Positions 1 to 10,362 of a DNA stretch of 64,000 nucleotides are shown piece after piece. The DNA lies in NCBI GenBank assembly GCA_030737835.1, contig JAUJYN010000019.1:2936433-3000432 (forward strand), given 5' to 3'. Below the pieces are notes generated by a model, which was not told where the DNA came from, did not search any database, and saw only the letters and a program-made list of their open reading frames with translations. Each line of letters starts with the position of its first letter. Positions within the stretch are counted from its first letter, which is position 1. Source of the stretch: Acorus gramineus (taxonomy: Eukaryota > Streptophyta > Magnoliopsida > Acorales > Acoraceae). A program made the translations under genes and the position numbers.

Positions 1-45
1 ATTTTGGGTCAAGGATGATTTGGTCGTTTGGACCCCTCTTTTGGC

Positions 46-52
46 TATAAAA
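46..52 (+). promoter_or_regulatory. TATA box of the family B LTR
   Basis: TATAAAA lies in CTTTTGGCTATAAAATGACC, followed by a pyrimidine-rich stretch where a transcript would start about 30 bases on. By inference this is the U3 promoter. Confidence 0.5.
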
Positions 53-801
53 TGACCAAATGTCTCTCCCTCTCCCTCTCTGTTTTGAGATGTGTGTGTG
101 TGTGTTGAAGAAGCAAAATGCGGCAAGAAGCACAAGAAGTAAGAAGAAACACAAGAAGGTGTGTTTGTGTGTATGTGTTGTTGTTGTTGTGGTTTCTCTT
201 CTCTCAAGCTCCCCCTCATGTCTTCCCCCCCCCCTTCTGTTTTTCAGCCAAAGAAGGCTGAGGAGAGGCTGTGGAGGTGGTGGTAGTGGTGGTGGTTGTT
301 GAGGTGGTCACGGGTGCATCGAGGGCCCCTGAATCTCCCCCTTTCATTCCCCCTCCCTTGGTGAGCTCTCCCCCTTCTTTTCTTTGGTTTTTCATGTGTT
401 AGGGGCTGTAGGGGGGGTCATGCATGCTAGATGATTGAGTTAGGGTGTGTGAGGGGGGGCTGGGGAGAGGTGTTGGGTGGCTGGGCACGCGTGCGGGGCT
501 GTCCGCGCGCGTGTGCGCGTAAACGCGCTCGCAGTATGCGTGCAGACGTGCGCACAGGGTGTTGGGAGATGCGTGGTGCGCGCGGGCCGTGGGCGAGAGA
601 GAGCGCACGTGGGGCAGCTCATCTGGGCGCGAGCGTGCAAGGGCACGCACGGGGCTGTCCAGGGGCTCTGGTAGGTACTGGGGAACTCGGGCATGCGTGC
701 GTACGTGCGTGCTCGCATGTGTGCGAGCCCGTAGGCGTGCATGTCTAAGTCTTTGGTATTTCTAGTTAAATTCTAAGTGTTTTGATGCCCTTATCTTGCA
801 G

Positions 802-838
802 ATCTCGTCGGATGGGATGCGCAAGGTCCCGAGTTGCG
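802..838 (+). other. Microexon-like module in family B LTR (37 bp)
   Basis: A pyrimidine-rich tract ending in TTGCAG precedes 37 bases that start ATCTCGTCGG, directly followed by GTGAGTGG. The same acceptor/short block/donor layout recurs in every A and B LTR in the window that spans this point. Splicing is inferred from motifs only. Confidence 0.4.
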
Positions 839-3201
839 GTGAGTGGTTCAATCCAATCCTTTGGGATGCGCTCAATGCACGTAGTCGTGCATCGCGCATC
901 CATGGGGCTTCTTTGCACCCTAAATATGCTAGATATTTGCATGCTAGGCTTGGATAGCTCGTATATTGCGTAGAACCCCCTTTTCTACCATATACTTGCC
1001 TATGTATCATATTCATATGCGAATTATTATGTATGCATGCCCTCTTCATGTATGGGCATGTGTGATGTGTGTTTTCATGAATGTATAGAATAAGCATGCC
1101 TTAGGTAGTCCCTATGAGTAATACTACCATATTAATTGGAATATCTAGCATGATTAAGTCTGGGTTAATAACGAGCACATGCCTAATATTTCCTTGTGAT
1201 AAGACTCGAGGGCGTGGGGTAGTTGTTGCGCCCATGCTAATGGGGCAAAGCTATGACCAACTTCAAGAGATGATGAGCTCTCTCTCGCCCTCTCCCTTTG
1301 TACGAACTGAGTAAGTAGATGCGATTTTCTACTCGACTTAGGTTCGTTTGGAATATTGGCATGCATTTGTTAGTGCGCGAGAACGCGCTTGACCCTTCCT
1401 TTTTAAGTTGGTGATATCCAACGCATTTTAGGGTATACCTTGTATACTTATATGCTTGCACGCTTGTATGCATATTATTTAGCCATGCATGATATGTATG
1501 TTGCATGATTTATTGTTATGATGTAAATCCATGTTAGGGGATACCCTTATAGTCAATTATTAGGTGATCGTGCATATGGTTCATGCACATAGCTATGGTA
1601 TGATTCTCCTTCAATATATATGCGCATGTTAAAACTAATTAGGCCTATCTGAAATAGGCGTGGGTACGACCCGCTGTCGGGATGTACCTCATTAGTTAGA
1701 GCGCAAGCGATGTAATCGCCACCATGCATCCGTGAGATGCACTTGAATGGAATTCAGGAGAATTCATTTGTTGTATCAGTTTTGTTAAACCGGTGGCTAT
1801 GCATTAAGTTAGGCCTACCCATTCTAGGCGCTTATATGAACCGCCTGTTGGGTTATATGCCTTAGGCTTATTTCTGCGTGAGAGCAGAGGTAACCCCTCG
1901 CGTCCGAGCGACGTACCCGTGTGGGAGTACAAGAGTGTTCAATATCATCGATATGTGATTATCGAGCGTAGTTGACTTTCCCATAGGGTTCGCTTTGCGA
2001 ACGTGGGGTGCTTCCTCCCGACATCGTCGTGCGTCGAAATACCCCAGCGTTGAAGCTGTCCTGTTTGGGTGCCACGACTTGTAGGTGCTACCGATGCGTA
2101 TCACGGTACACATCTGGCTAAAGTACCGATCGTGGAAGGCCGACAGGTAGAGGCTACGCGGGAGAGGGCTACCGGATGATATTACGAGCGTGGAATCGTT
2201 CTCCCCCATTCGGACCCATGTTGAAGCTACCCGACGTTTAAGTTGTCCTGACAGAGGGCTCCCACCTGTAGGTACTACCGATGCGTTCGGCAGATGTACT
2301 GATGACGAAGAGGCTACCTGGGAGTATACCAGGTAGAGGCTACTCGGGAGAGGGCTACCGGATGACGAAGGGTGAAGAACAAAAGGTTTTCTTCCAACAG
2401 TCCTGTGTCACCCTTAGGGGTGAGGGTGAGGATGAGGTCAAGTCACGTTGCCGCGTGACGCATTCGTTGTTCGTCCGTTCCCATAGTTGTTGGGTTCGGT
2501 TACATATCGATGTTCAAAATCATCGTTGGGCAGTTATCTCAATGTAGATGATCCAGTAGTGTTGTGTAGACCAATAATTCCGCGTCTCTTTGACCAACGG
2601 TATGGTCTCACCCCAAGAGTCCCAAGAGTCTTCCTCCAGGTATGTGGGTGAGGGTGAGGTTGGTCGCGCTACCGCGTGACCTTGTCATTCTTTGGCTTTC
2701 CACCCATGTTTTCCTTGAAAGCAAATTGCCTTAACATTAAACTGTTGTGATGGTGATTGGTTTGCAGCCACTCACTGAGCTTGTAGCTCACCCCTTGCGT
2801 ACTATTTCTTTTGTAGGGGCAATGTTGGGCGTGGAGCTGGAGCTTCCTTGTGAAGTGGTCTTATGTGCGTGGAGCGTTCTATCTGGCGAGTGGCGAGTGC
2901 GAGGCTGTCAGCAGTCCTAGAGTCATTTTACGTATTGTAAATCGTGCATGTGGCACAGGTTGTATTTTATTTTGACTAGACTTGGCTCTCACAGGACAGT
3001 GATTGTGTATTCGAGTCTCTAATAATGTTTTTGGTTTACAGATATTGTTGTATCTTATGCTTCCGTTTTTAAGTCAGTTATCATTTATCTTTGCCTTGCC
3101 ACCTTGTGTGTTGTTGTTGGAGTTTTTGTTGACCTCAGGTATTGATAGCTGATACTTTATATATTACCGCGTCTCGGGGACGGCCGCCCTGGGGCGTGAC
3201 A

Positions 3202-4020
3202 GACATTGTTCCTTGGTGGGGATGGTAGGCCATCTGGAAATCCGGTTGCTGATATGTCTAAAGACATGGGGTCACGACTTTTCATTCATGTGTCCCATAG
3301 ACGGCGCCAAACTAAGGAGGTATTTTTTCCCTTCTGTGAACTTTATTAGTCGGAGCCTCCATCTAGAGTCCAGACCCGGAAGAATATGGACCCTACTCAT
3401 AAGGAAGAGTTAATGGGGACACCGGTGTGGTGCCAGCTAAAGGGACTCCGAAGAGATGTATTAGTAAGGGGAATTCAAAGGTTTTATCTCACTAATAATG
3501 TGGCTTGATTCAAAGATAACTCATACCTTGGACAATTGTTAGCCTTCCCTTTTATAGGGTTCATGGGCTAGATAGCCGTTGTAAGTGGCCTCATAGCCGT
3601 TGTAACAACTCTCTCATAATGGCTGCTTAATGGGTGAATTCTGCTGTAATTGCCCTACTTTATTATAGCTGAATGTGCCCTTAATTACCCACATTTTATG
3701 AGTAATGGGCCTTGATTATCTCACTAGCGTTATCCGTGTCTTACCATTTCCGAGGTCCTCCTCGTGGTCTTGGTTTGGTCGGGACACGGAGTCCTGCTTG
3801 GCGTGTACCCAGTCATCCATCCTCGTGGTGACAACAGGCGGGAAGGACATAGATGTGATGGTGACAACAGGCAGGAAGGAGAGGACTAAACAGGAGTGGA
3901 ATAAGTTGATCTATGGAGCAGGGTATAGAGGGTACAAAATTACCCACATAGATGCCCTGCGACCTGTCACTGAGGCATTCCCACAGTAAGGGAAACCATT
4001 GCTTTCTCCATTGGATTAGC
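3202..4020 (-). mobile_element. Tat-lineage LTR with primer binding site, fragment
   Basis: On the minus strand the stretch 3310-3293 reads TTGGCGCCGTCTATGGGA, close to the primer binding site used by Tat-lineage Ty3/gypsy elements. Upstream on that strand (3311 rightwards) lies an LTR-like stretch with a TATA box (CTATAAAAGG, near 3552-3561). About 90 bases of internal leader remain left of the site before the family B LTR cuts in at 3201. The right edge of the LTR is not resolved and 4020 is approximate. It may belong to the same element as the gag and protease fragments at 14118-15960 and 4851-5110, or be a separate copy. Confidence 0.55.
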
Positions 4021-4850
4021 AGCATCCTATATGACTAAATAAATATTAAATTTTTTGTTGATCAATGGCTTTGTTTGTCCATTGTGGTTGGCAACAACCA
4101 ATGGGGCATCGAGGATGGGTCCATGTTCAAATAGGCATCGGCTAGGCCCATCGAAATATGCCTAGTCGTGGGCAAAGCCCCATGGCCTGTTTGACCAACG
4201 GGCCCGGGCTAGAAAAACAGATTCCGAGCCTGCCCATGGGCCTGTGCCTAGCCCGGTCTTTTGGTCCTACCAGCGGGCCAGCGGACCAAAATTTTATACA
4301 ATTTTGTGTTTTTAAATTTTTTAAATTTTCAATTTTGGGTTGCACACTTGTATATTAATGACTAAAATCACAAAAAAATATGTTTAATATAATGTTGAAA
4401 TTACTTGAATGTGTTACATTTATTGAAAGAAAATGTTGATATCTATTGGGATTTTCAAAAAAGAGAGTAAACTAACTTATTTAGGAGAGAGAAACCGCAT
4501 CACTACATTATTTGTACATTCTAACTAGTTTGCACCTACATATACGTCAATATTTGCATAATTCAACCCCAACTCAACTAAAAATTGCATAATATTAAAA
4601 ATATGATATTCTTATTCTTCAAGAAAACTGTAACCAGCCTCATCTGTCTACAAACGTTGCTGATCAAGGACATCAATGGAGGAACAAAAATAATTTGTAT
4701 ATTTGTTACTAATGTGATAGATGAAACACCTTTTCCACATGAGGGCAAGTTCGAATACTTAAAGGCTCGTTGCTTTTAGATTTCAAATTTCTGGTTTTAT
4801 ATTTACTTCATTTTCATTTCTCTTCCTTGCCTATGAGCTAAGGTAATATT
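4021..4850. other. Intergenic, no gene seen
   Basis: About 4130-4290 is a GC-rich patch with repeated GGCCCGGGCTAG/GCCTAGCCC-type motifs, like the sub-terminal part of some hAT MITEs, but no terminal repeats or target duplication could be fixed. The rest (4290-4850) is AT-rich and holds nothing I recognise. Confidence 0.4.
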
Positions 4851-5110
4851 TTATAGTAATATTGAAGAATAAACGTCGTAATTCGCTATCTGCAGGGTGA
4901 TGTCGAGGGCGTCATTGTGCGGCATGCGCACATTGGCCAAATCTTTGTCAAAAAAAGATATGATACCGGGCTCTTCTACTCTCAGCTTTTTTATTACCAG
5001 ACAAGGTTCCTGGTTGATCTGTAAGACCTCATCGAAGTTCGAGTTCCTCTTTCCTGCCCATTTGACCAATTTCGGGTCTTCAAAGGATGGCAATCCTCTA
5101 CAGATCATGT
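4851..5110 (-). pseudogene. Tat-lineage protease-region fragment
   Basis: The minus strand encodes 85 residues including FFDKDLANVRMPHNDALDI and LQIANYDVYSSILL. These match the segment just before the aspartic protease active site of Tat-lineage polyproteins (the known pattern is F..DL..V..PH.D.L.....IAN......VDNGSS). The frame is lost before the catalytic D-N-G-S, so only the N-terminal shoulder survives. It abuts the first family A LTR at 5111. Gag of the same lineage and strand resumes on the far side of that element (14118), so one Tat element was split by the insertion. No function remains. Confidence 0.6.
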
Positions 5111-6109
5111 TGTTATATATGTGTCACTTTTAACCTTCTGGTCACCATTGGGACATTCTGGCAGTTTTCAATTTTTTTTTTTTTCGATCGGAACCGCTAA
5201 AATTTTGGACTGTTAGCTATCGTCCTGAGTTTGAGGACTCCGATTAAAAATCTAACTGCATATTATGTGTCCTGGTGTCATTTTAAGCCACTCACGAAAG
5301 TTTCATCGAATTCCGATAACGTTACAGCATTTCGCAGTTCCAAAGCGTATCCGGGTTTTGACCGAGCGAGAAGTCATTGGGAGACTTGACTTGGTCAAAG
5401 TGGGCCCCATGACTTGGTCAAATGTGTTTGGATTTTAGTGTGGTTGGGTTGACTAGGGTCAAACCACACTTAAGCTTCCCTAATGCTAGCTTAACCCTAA
5501 TTAACCTAGCTTAGCCTAATTTAAGTGGGGGTTGATTATAAGTGAGCTAAATATCGTTCTCCCCCACTATTCATCATCTTCTCCACCAAGATTTCTCTCT
5601 CTTCCCTCTCCTTAAAACCTCTTTTTGACCTAGCTAAGGTGGTTGAAACCAAGAAACCCTAAGAAGAGAAAGGATAGGTGAGCTCCCGATCTACCTTCCG
5701 GTGGTCTCGGATTCGAGTTCCCACATGCGTGACCCCTTCTCATGCCCTCTTTTCTCCTCTGATTTCAGCTATTTATAGGGCTGAGGGAGACCTTGGTGGT
5801 GGTCGCCTTGGAGCAGGTGTTTCGATGCGCGAAGAGCAACTGATCTTCCCTTCCTTCCTTTATTTCCTTGGGTAAGGTTTCCTTTCCTTCCTTTCTTGTT
5901 TAGATGATTGTTAGGAGGGTGATTTTGAGTATGGGTGGCTGTGGGTGGCGGTGGGTAGCCGTTGGTGGCGGTTGGAGGCCATTGGTGGCCGTCGGAGAGG
6001 AGGTAGGGCTGTCCCGGGTTGGCAGGCAGGGCAGCGAAGGCAGGCGCAGGGCTGGGCACTGTCGGGCATGCTGGCAGGGCAGCCCGGGCGTTGAGCTAGA
6101 GTGTGCGGG

Positions 6110-6570
6110 TGCTGCGTGCTGGGCGCCGTGCGAGGGCGTGCGCGCGGAGCGCTGCGTAGAGGTGCAGGGCGTGCTGCGCGCGGAGCGCTGTGCAGAGGCG
6201 TAGGGCATGCTGCGCGCGCGGAGTCGCCTGCGGGTGCTCCGCGTAGGAGGCCGTGCAGGGGCGTGTGCGCGGAGCGCTACGCAGAGGCGCAGCGCGTGCT
6301 GTGCGCGCGCGGTGGGGCGAGCTCGTGGTGCGCGCGGGGTGCGCGCGGGATGCTGCGATGGGGTGCTGGGCGTGCGGGTGTGCGCGCGGGTTGCTACGCT
6401 GGGGCATAGTGAGCGCGCGGTGCACCGGTGGGGGGCTCGGCAGGGTGTCCGGGCGTGCGGGCTGGGCTCGGCAGTGCGTCTGGGCGCGCGGGCCGTGGCT
6501 CGGCTGTGCGCCCGGGGCGGGTGGCCCTTTGTACGGCTGCCCGGGGGTTCGGGAGTGAGTCGGGGTACTC
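6110..6570. repeat. CpG-rich degenerate minisatellite in LTR
   Basis: The tract is built of loose repeats around GCGGAGCGCTGCGCAGAGGC and GTGCTGCGCGC, with very dense CG dinucleotides. Equivalent tracts lie at about 470-745, 18280-18770, 26190-26600, 33925-34395, 37385-37960, 54690-55190 and 58870-59400. Open frames on both strands across these tracts are not taken as genes. Confidence 0.75.
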
Positions 6571-6683
6571 GAGCTTGCGTGCGTACGGGCCATATGTACG
6601 TTTGCCCGAGTGTTGGGTATTTTTAGTGTATTTTTGGTATATTTGTGTATTTTACTCACCTAGTTGATTACCCTGTCTTGCAG

Positions 6684-6719
6684 ATCTTGACGGACGGTCG
6701 CGCGACGACCCGACTATCA
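6684..6719 (+). other. 36-bp microexon-like module
   Basis: CCCTGTCTTGCAG precedes and GTGAGTGG follows (the G of the donor is base 6720). The block begins ATCTTGACGGACGGTCGC. Confidence 0.4.
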
Positions 6720-7463
6720 GTGAGTGGGACAACCCAACTAAGTTGGGAGGCGTTATATGCACTTGGGCGTATACCGTCCTCCCCTGGGGCACCATAGTCA
6801 ATATTAACTTGTTAATATGTAATCCATGCAAGCATGATTAGTGTGTAGAATGCATGCCACCCTAGACTTTGTATGTTAGGGACTTGCACCCTTAGGATAT
6901 GTGTAAGAGCCATGCATCCTGTCACCCTGTTCTCATGCTAGGAAGCCTCGACCTATGCATGTGTCCTACTAGTTTGATTTATTAATTTAAATGTGAACTT
7001 ATGACTATTATCATGCCTTAGGGAATATTAAGGGGCCTTGCGAGGTCAACATTGAGACCCGGGCTAGGGTACTCCGTGTTCCTTGTTTGGTTATCGGGAT
7101 GTCCTATATCGGGACCTCATGGTGCCCTCCCAAGGGTTCTTTTCCCAATATTATTATACTATATGTTTCCCCACATCTTGGTTATGCGCCCTGGAGGAAT
7201 TCTGAAGAATTCAAGACATTAGAGTTGTTGAGATGTGTTGTCGGCGGATCCGAGTGGATCATATGCGTATGGATAGCTTGTTCTGTTCCCTTCGTTTATC
7301 CGTGTAGAGACTGCCCCAGCGTTAGAAAGGTTTTCCCGTGGTGGGCTCCCATCAGTAGGCACCTTTTGATTTGGGACGGACTGTGCTGAATGTGGGAGTG
7401 GCCAAGCGGCCTACGGAGTGGGGAGAGACTATCGGTGGACCAAGGGTGACCAACAGCCTAGTC

Positions 7464-7826
7464 AGTCCCAATATCCTATGTCACCATATTGAGGGGTGAG
7501 GGTGAGGGTGTGGTGGGTCGGCGATGTAGCGACCCACTGGATTTGTGTATGGATGATTAACTACTTAGTAAGTCCCAATATCCTATGTTACCTATTCAGG
7601 GGTGAGGGTGAGGGTGTGGTGGGTCGGCGATGTAGCGACCCACTGGTTTGTGTAGTCCCAATATCCTATGTCACCTATTGAGGGGTGAGGGTGAGGGTGT
7701 GGTGGGTCGGCGATGTAGCGACCCGCCGGATTTGTGTACTAATCAGTCCCAAAATCCTATGTCACCTATTGAGGGGTGAGGGTGAGGGTGTGGTGGGTCG
7801 GCGATGTAGCGACCTACTGGGTTGTG
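7464..7826 (+). repeat. LTR minisatellite, four units of about 83-107 bp
   Basis: Units begin AGTCCCAATATCCTATGT at 7464, 7571, 7654 and 7745. Each contains GAGGGGTGAGGGTGAGGG and then GGTGGGTCGGCGATGTAGCG. The four close G-runs per unit fit an intramolecular G-quadruplex pattern. Copy number differs between family A LTRs: four here and at 13240, one at 19684 and 27517, about three in the minus copy at 57797-58015. Confidence 0.9.
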
Positions 7827-8342
7827 GAGTTCTTGCCACTTTGGGGCTTGAATAATAAATTGTGGTTAATATGAACTGTGATGCATGGGTTGTGCTGTTC
7901 ACTGAGCGTGTGGCTCACCCCTCGCATATATTATTCTCCAGTGCTATCTGAGTCGGATCAAGAGGAGGAGCTCCCCGAGCGACCTCAGCAGTAGCGGTGC
8001 AGCGCCACATTTCCGTGAGTTTAGAGGCTATCAGCATCCCTTTTGATTGTATGTATTATATTCCGTGCTTGGGCACGTGTTTGTATTCTATTTGGGTGTC
8101 TTTGTATATATTGGCTCTCACAGGACAGTTGATTATGTATCGAGTCTGTAATATGTTTTTGAGTTACAGATTCAGTCTTTTAGCTTCCGCTATTTGTGTA
8201 TATATCATGTCAGCCTCTTTGTTGTCTGGGTTGTCAATTTAGCTGTTGCGTGAGTATGTTATTGAACTCCTGTTTAGACTGCTGATATCATATATACACT
8301 TGCCGCGTCCCGGGGACGGCCGCCCTGGGGCGTGACAAAAGT

Positions 8343-8355
8343 TGGTATCAGAGCC
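8343..8355 (+). promoter_or_regulatory. Primer binding site (initiator Met tRNA)
   Basis: TGGTATCAGAGCC lies five bases after the LTR end. It is the usual plant retrotransposon site complementary to the 3' end of initiator methionine tRNA. Confidence 0.9.
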
Positions 8356-8456
8356 TGGTCCTGTCAGAGCCAATGCTCTTCTTTTTCGTAGAGATGAGTC
8401 CTAGGATTTCTATATGAGTATTGTGATCCTAGTGTCTGGTTTCTTGGGTTGCTGAT

Positions 8457-8734
8457 ATGCCTCCTCGCAGAGGAATGCGTGGACGTGGTCCCTCTCGACC
8501 TTCGGAGGTTTCCGGACCTACCAGAGGTGGGGATGCTACTGGAGAGTCCTCAGCTGTGAGACCAGGAATGGCGCAGGAGCCTCCTGCATGGGACCGTGCT
8601 TACGCTCGGTTAGCGGATTTGGTGGAGACTCAGACAAGAACATTAGAGGCCCAGATGAGTGGGTTGGTTGCTGTTATGCAAGTGTGTGGTATCTCGATAA
8701 GCGAGTATCGAGAGTGGTTGTCCAAGTTGAAGAG
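8457..8734 (+). pseudogene. gag N-terminus, element 1, truncated
   Basis: The frame opens MPPRRGMRGRGPSRPSEV and runs about 90 residues, parallel to the gag start of element 2 at 20403. It includes an arginine/glycine-rich head and a short helical stretch with LADLVETQTRTLEAQ. Homology stops near 8734, where a family B LTR piece takes over, so the capsid domain and zinc knuckle are gone. The start codon is the first ATG after the primer binding site. The original product would be the structural Gag of virus-like particles; this copy cannot supply it. Confidence 0.8.
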
Positions 8735-9115
8735 GCCGGGTTGTAGCTGTTCTGGTAGAGGGTTCCCATCCGCAGGTACCACCGATGCAGTCAGAGGGGT
8801 ACTGATCGTGGGAGTATGCCAGGTAGAGGCTACCCGGAAGAGGGTTAATGAATGATGTCGCAAGCGTGGGATCGTTCTCCCCTTCGTTGGATCCGTGTAG
8901 TGACATCCCCGGCGTTAGACAGGCTATCCTGTACCAGGTAAGCTACGGAGCGGGGAGAGGCTACCGGTGGACCAGGGGTGTAGAGCAGTCTAAGTCTCTC
9001 CCCATAAGTCCCAAAAGACTCCCTCCGGGAGTGAGGGTGGGGGTGAGGTTGGTCGCGCCGCCGCGTGACCCAGTGATCATTGGGTTTCTACCCATGTTTT
9101 TCCTTGAAAAAGGGA
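8735..9115 (+). repeat. Family B LTR piece inside element 1
   Basis: The stretch from GGTTGTAGCTGTTCTG to TTTTTCCTTGAAAAAGGG matches the inner part of family B LTRs (compare 29985-30630), including the TACCACCGATGC and GGTGGACCAGGGTGTAGAG blocks. It is internally shortened relative to the B copies and replaces most of gag and the start of the protease. Neither end is an LTR end, so it is not a separate insertion. Confidence 0.8.
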
Positions 9116-9122
9116 ACTGATT

Positions 9123-10208
9123 GTGTGTTATTTGATTGCGGAGCATGAGTTTTCAGTGGAGTTGGTGGAGCTCGCTATGACGGACTTTGATGCCATCCTG
9201 GGAATGGATTGGCTTGCAGCTAGTCACGCCAGCATCGACTGTTTTGCCAAGTCGGTGTCTTTCCACCTTCCAGGTCGGAGGTCTTTCCAGTTCGTGGGCG
9301 ATCATGACGTAGCCCCTTTGGGGTTCGTGTCGTCCATGCAGGCATGGAGACTCCTTCAGGGAGGATGCGAGGGCTTTCTAGCGTACATTGCTCAGGAGGA
9401 TGCACCGCTGCAGGCAGATATCAGTCAGACTCCGGTCGTGGCAGAGTATCCCGAGGTTTTCCCCGATGATCTTTCAGGATTACCACCGGATCGCGCGATC
9501 GAGTTTGAGATCAATCTGATTCCGGGGATCGAGCCGATTTTGAGAGCTCCGTACCGGATGGCCCCTGTAGAGCTGAGGGTGCTCAATGAGCAGTTGGAGG
9601 AGTTACTGGAGAAGGGCTTCGCACGTCCGAGTGTTTCTCCGTGGGGAGCCCCTGTTCTGTTCGTCCGGAAGAAGGACGGTTCGCTGCGGCTTTGTATCGA
9701 TTACAGGCAGCTGAACAAGCGGACAGTGAAGAACAAGTACCCCTTGCCGCGGATCGACGATCTGTTTGACCAGCTCCAGGGAGTGCGGGTATTTTCTAAG
9801 ATCGATCTCCGCTCGGGCTACTATCAGCTGAAGATCCGGGAGTCAGACATTCCGAAGACGGCCTTTCGTACCCGGTATGGGCACTACGAGTTCAGAGTAC
9901 TGCCATTCGGGTTGACGAATGCGCCGGCGGCCTTCATGGATCTGATGAACCGGGTGTTTCGGCCCTTTCTCGACTCCTTTGTGGTAGTATTCATCGATGA
10001 CATATTGGTGTACTCGAGGAGTCTTGAGGAGCACACTCACCGTCTTCGCACTGTCTTGGAGACTTTGGCCAGACGTCAGTTGTTCGCCAAGTTCAGCAAG
10101 TGTGAGTTTGGTTGGAGCTTCTTCCCCGTGTATCGGTATCGCTGGCAACCATGGGTTCGCGTGTGGCGCCAGTGTAAAGTGTTGAGGATGTGGTGTATTG
10201 CTCATTAA
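9123..10208 (+). pseudogene. Protease tail and reverse transcriptase, element 1
   Basis: One open frame of 361 codons. Residues about 8-100 are the protease end ([20 protein letters not shown], the ILGMDWL landmark of chromoviruses). About 104-330 is the reverse transcriptase, with [41 protein letters not shown] and the catalytic FIDDIL at about residue 293. From about residue 330 (nucleotide 10110) the match to element 2 ends abruptly and the last 30 residues are unrelated. The catalytic D-T/S-G of the protease, RNase H and integrase are missing from this frame. The part to about 10110 is nearly identical to 22005-22960, unlike the decayed sequence after it. Confidence 0.85.
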
Positions 10209-10244
10209 GGGATGATGTCTTCTTCTAGACTTCCTACTACGGAT

Positions 10245-10362
10245 TAAGGGGCCTTGCAGGGTCAGCGTTGAGACCCGGGCTAGGATACTCCGTGTTCCTT
10301 GTTTGGTTGTCGGGGTATCCTATATCGGGACCTCATGGTGTCCTGCCAAGGTTTCTTTTCCC
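10245..10362 (+). repeat. Family A LTR piece inside pol
   Basis: GGGGCCTTGCAGGGTCAGCG through CCTGCCAAGGTTTCTTTTCCC matches family A LTR interior (7030-7145, 19250-19365). It lies between the broken RT and the decayed pol remainder, another sign of patchwork assembly. Confidence 0.75.

Larger units (their letters stand above)
1..3201 (+). mobile_element. Family B LTR, 5' end outside window
   Basis: The segment ends in the family signature CGTCTCGGGGACG then CGCCCTGGGGCG and GTGACA. In order it holds a TATA box (46-52), an acceptor-like TTTTCAG at about 247, a GGTGGTGGT-rich stretch, a CpG-rich tract (about 470-745), the TGCAG/37-bp/GTGAGT module (802-838), a tract with GGGTGAGGGTGAGG runs and a late acceptor (TTTTGTAG at about 2817). 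No primer binding site follows 3201, so this is a solo LTR, a 3' LTR or a truncated copy. No protein is supported here; the frames through the CpG tract are open by composition on both strands. Confidence 0.75.
5111..8337 (+). repeat. 5' LTR of element 1
   Basis: It starts TGTTATATATGTGTCAC and ends GGGGCGTGACA (3227 bp). It carries a weak TATA candidate near 5537, a first donor-like GATAG/GTGAG near 5672, a CpG-rich tract (about 6110-6570), the 36-bp module at 6684-6719, four minisatellite units (7464-7826) and the late acceptor TTATTCTCCAG near 7930. It is longer than the element 2 LTRs because of the extra minisatellite units. Confidence 0.9.

Noticed and set aside
4130..4290. GC-rich patch as a second hAT MITE
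   Set aside because: Motifs are suggestive, but neither terminal repeats nor an 8-bp duplication could be found.
6096..6667. Long overlapping open frames on both strands rich in Arg, Ala, Gly or Pro, His, Thr (also at 18072-18883, 25903-26659, 33901-34558, 37257-38316, 54390-55584, 58676-59760)
   Set aside because: They follow the CpG-rich composition, are open in several frames at once, and are not conserved as protein between LTR copies.
7464..7826. Regularly spaced repeats that could suggest a CRISPR-like array
   Set aside because: Units are directly adjacent with no unique spacers and lie inside plant LTRs; this is a minisatellite.
7496..7826. GGGTGAGGGTGAGGG runs as possible interstitial telomere repeats
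   Set aside because: The plant repeat TTTAGGG is not present; the runs belong to a longer LTR unit.
9997..10205. Minus-strand and +1 frames over the RT of element 1
   Set aside because: Shadows of the RT frame, which has the catalytic motif.
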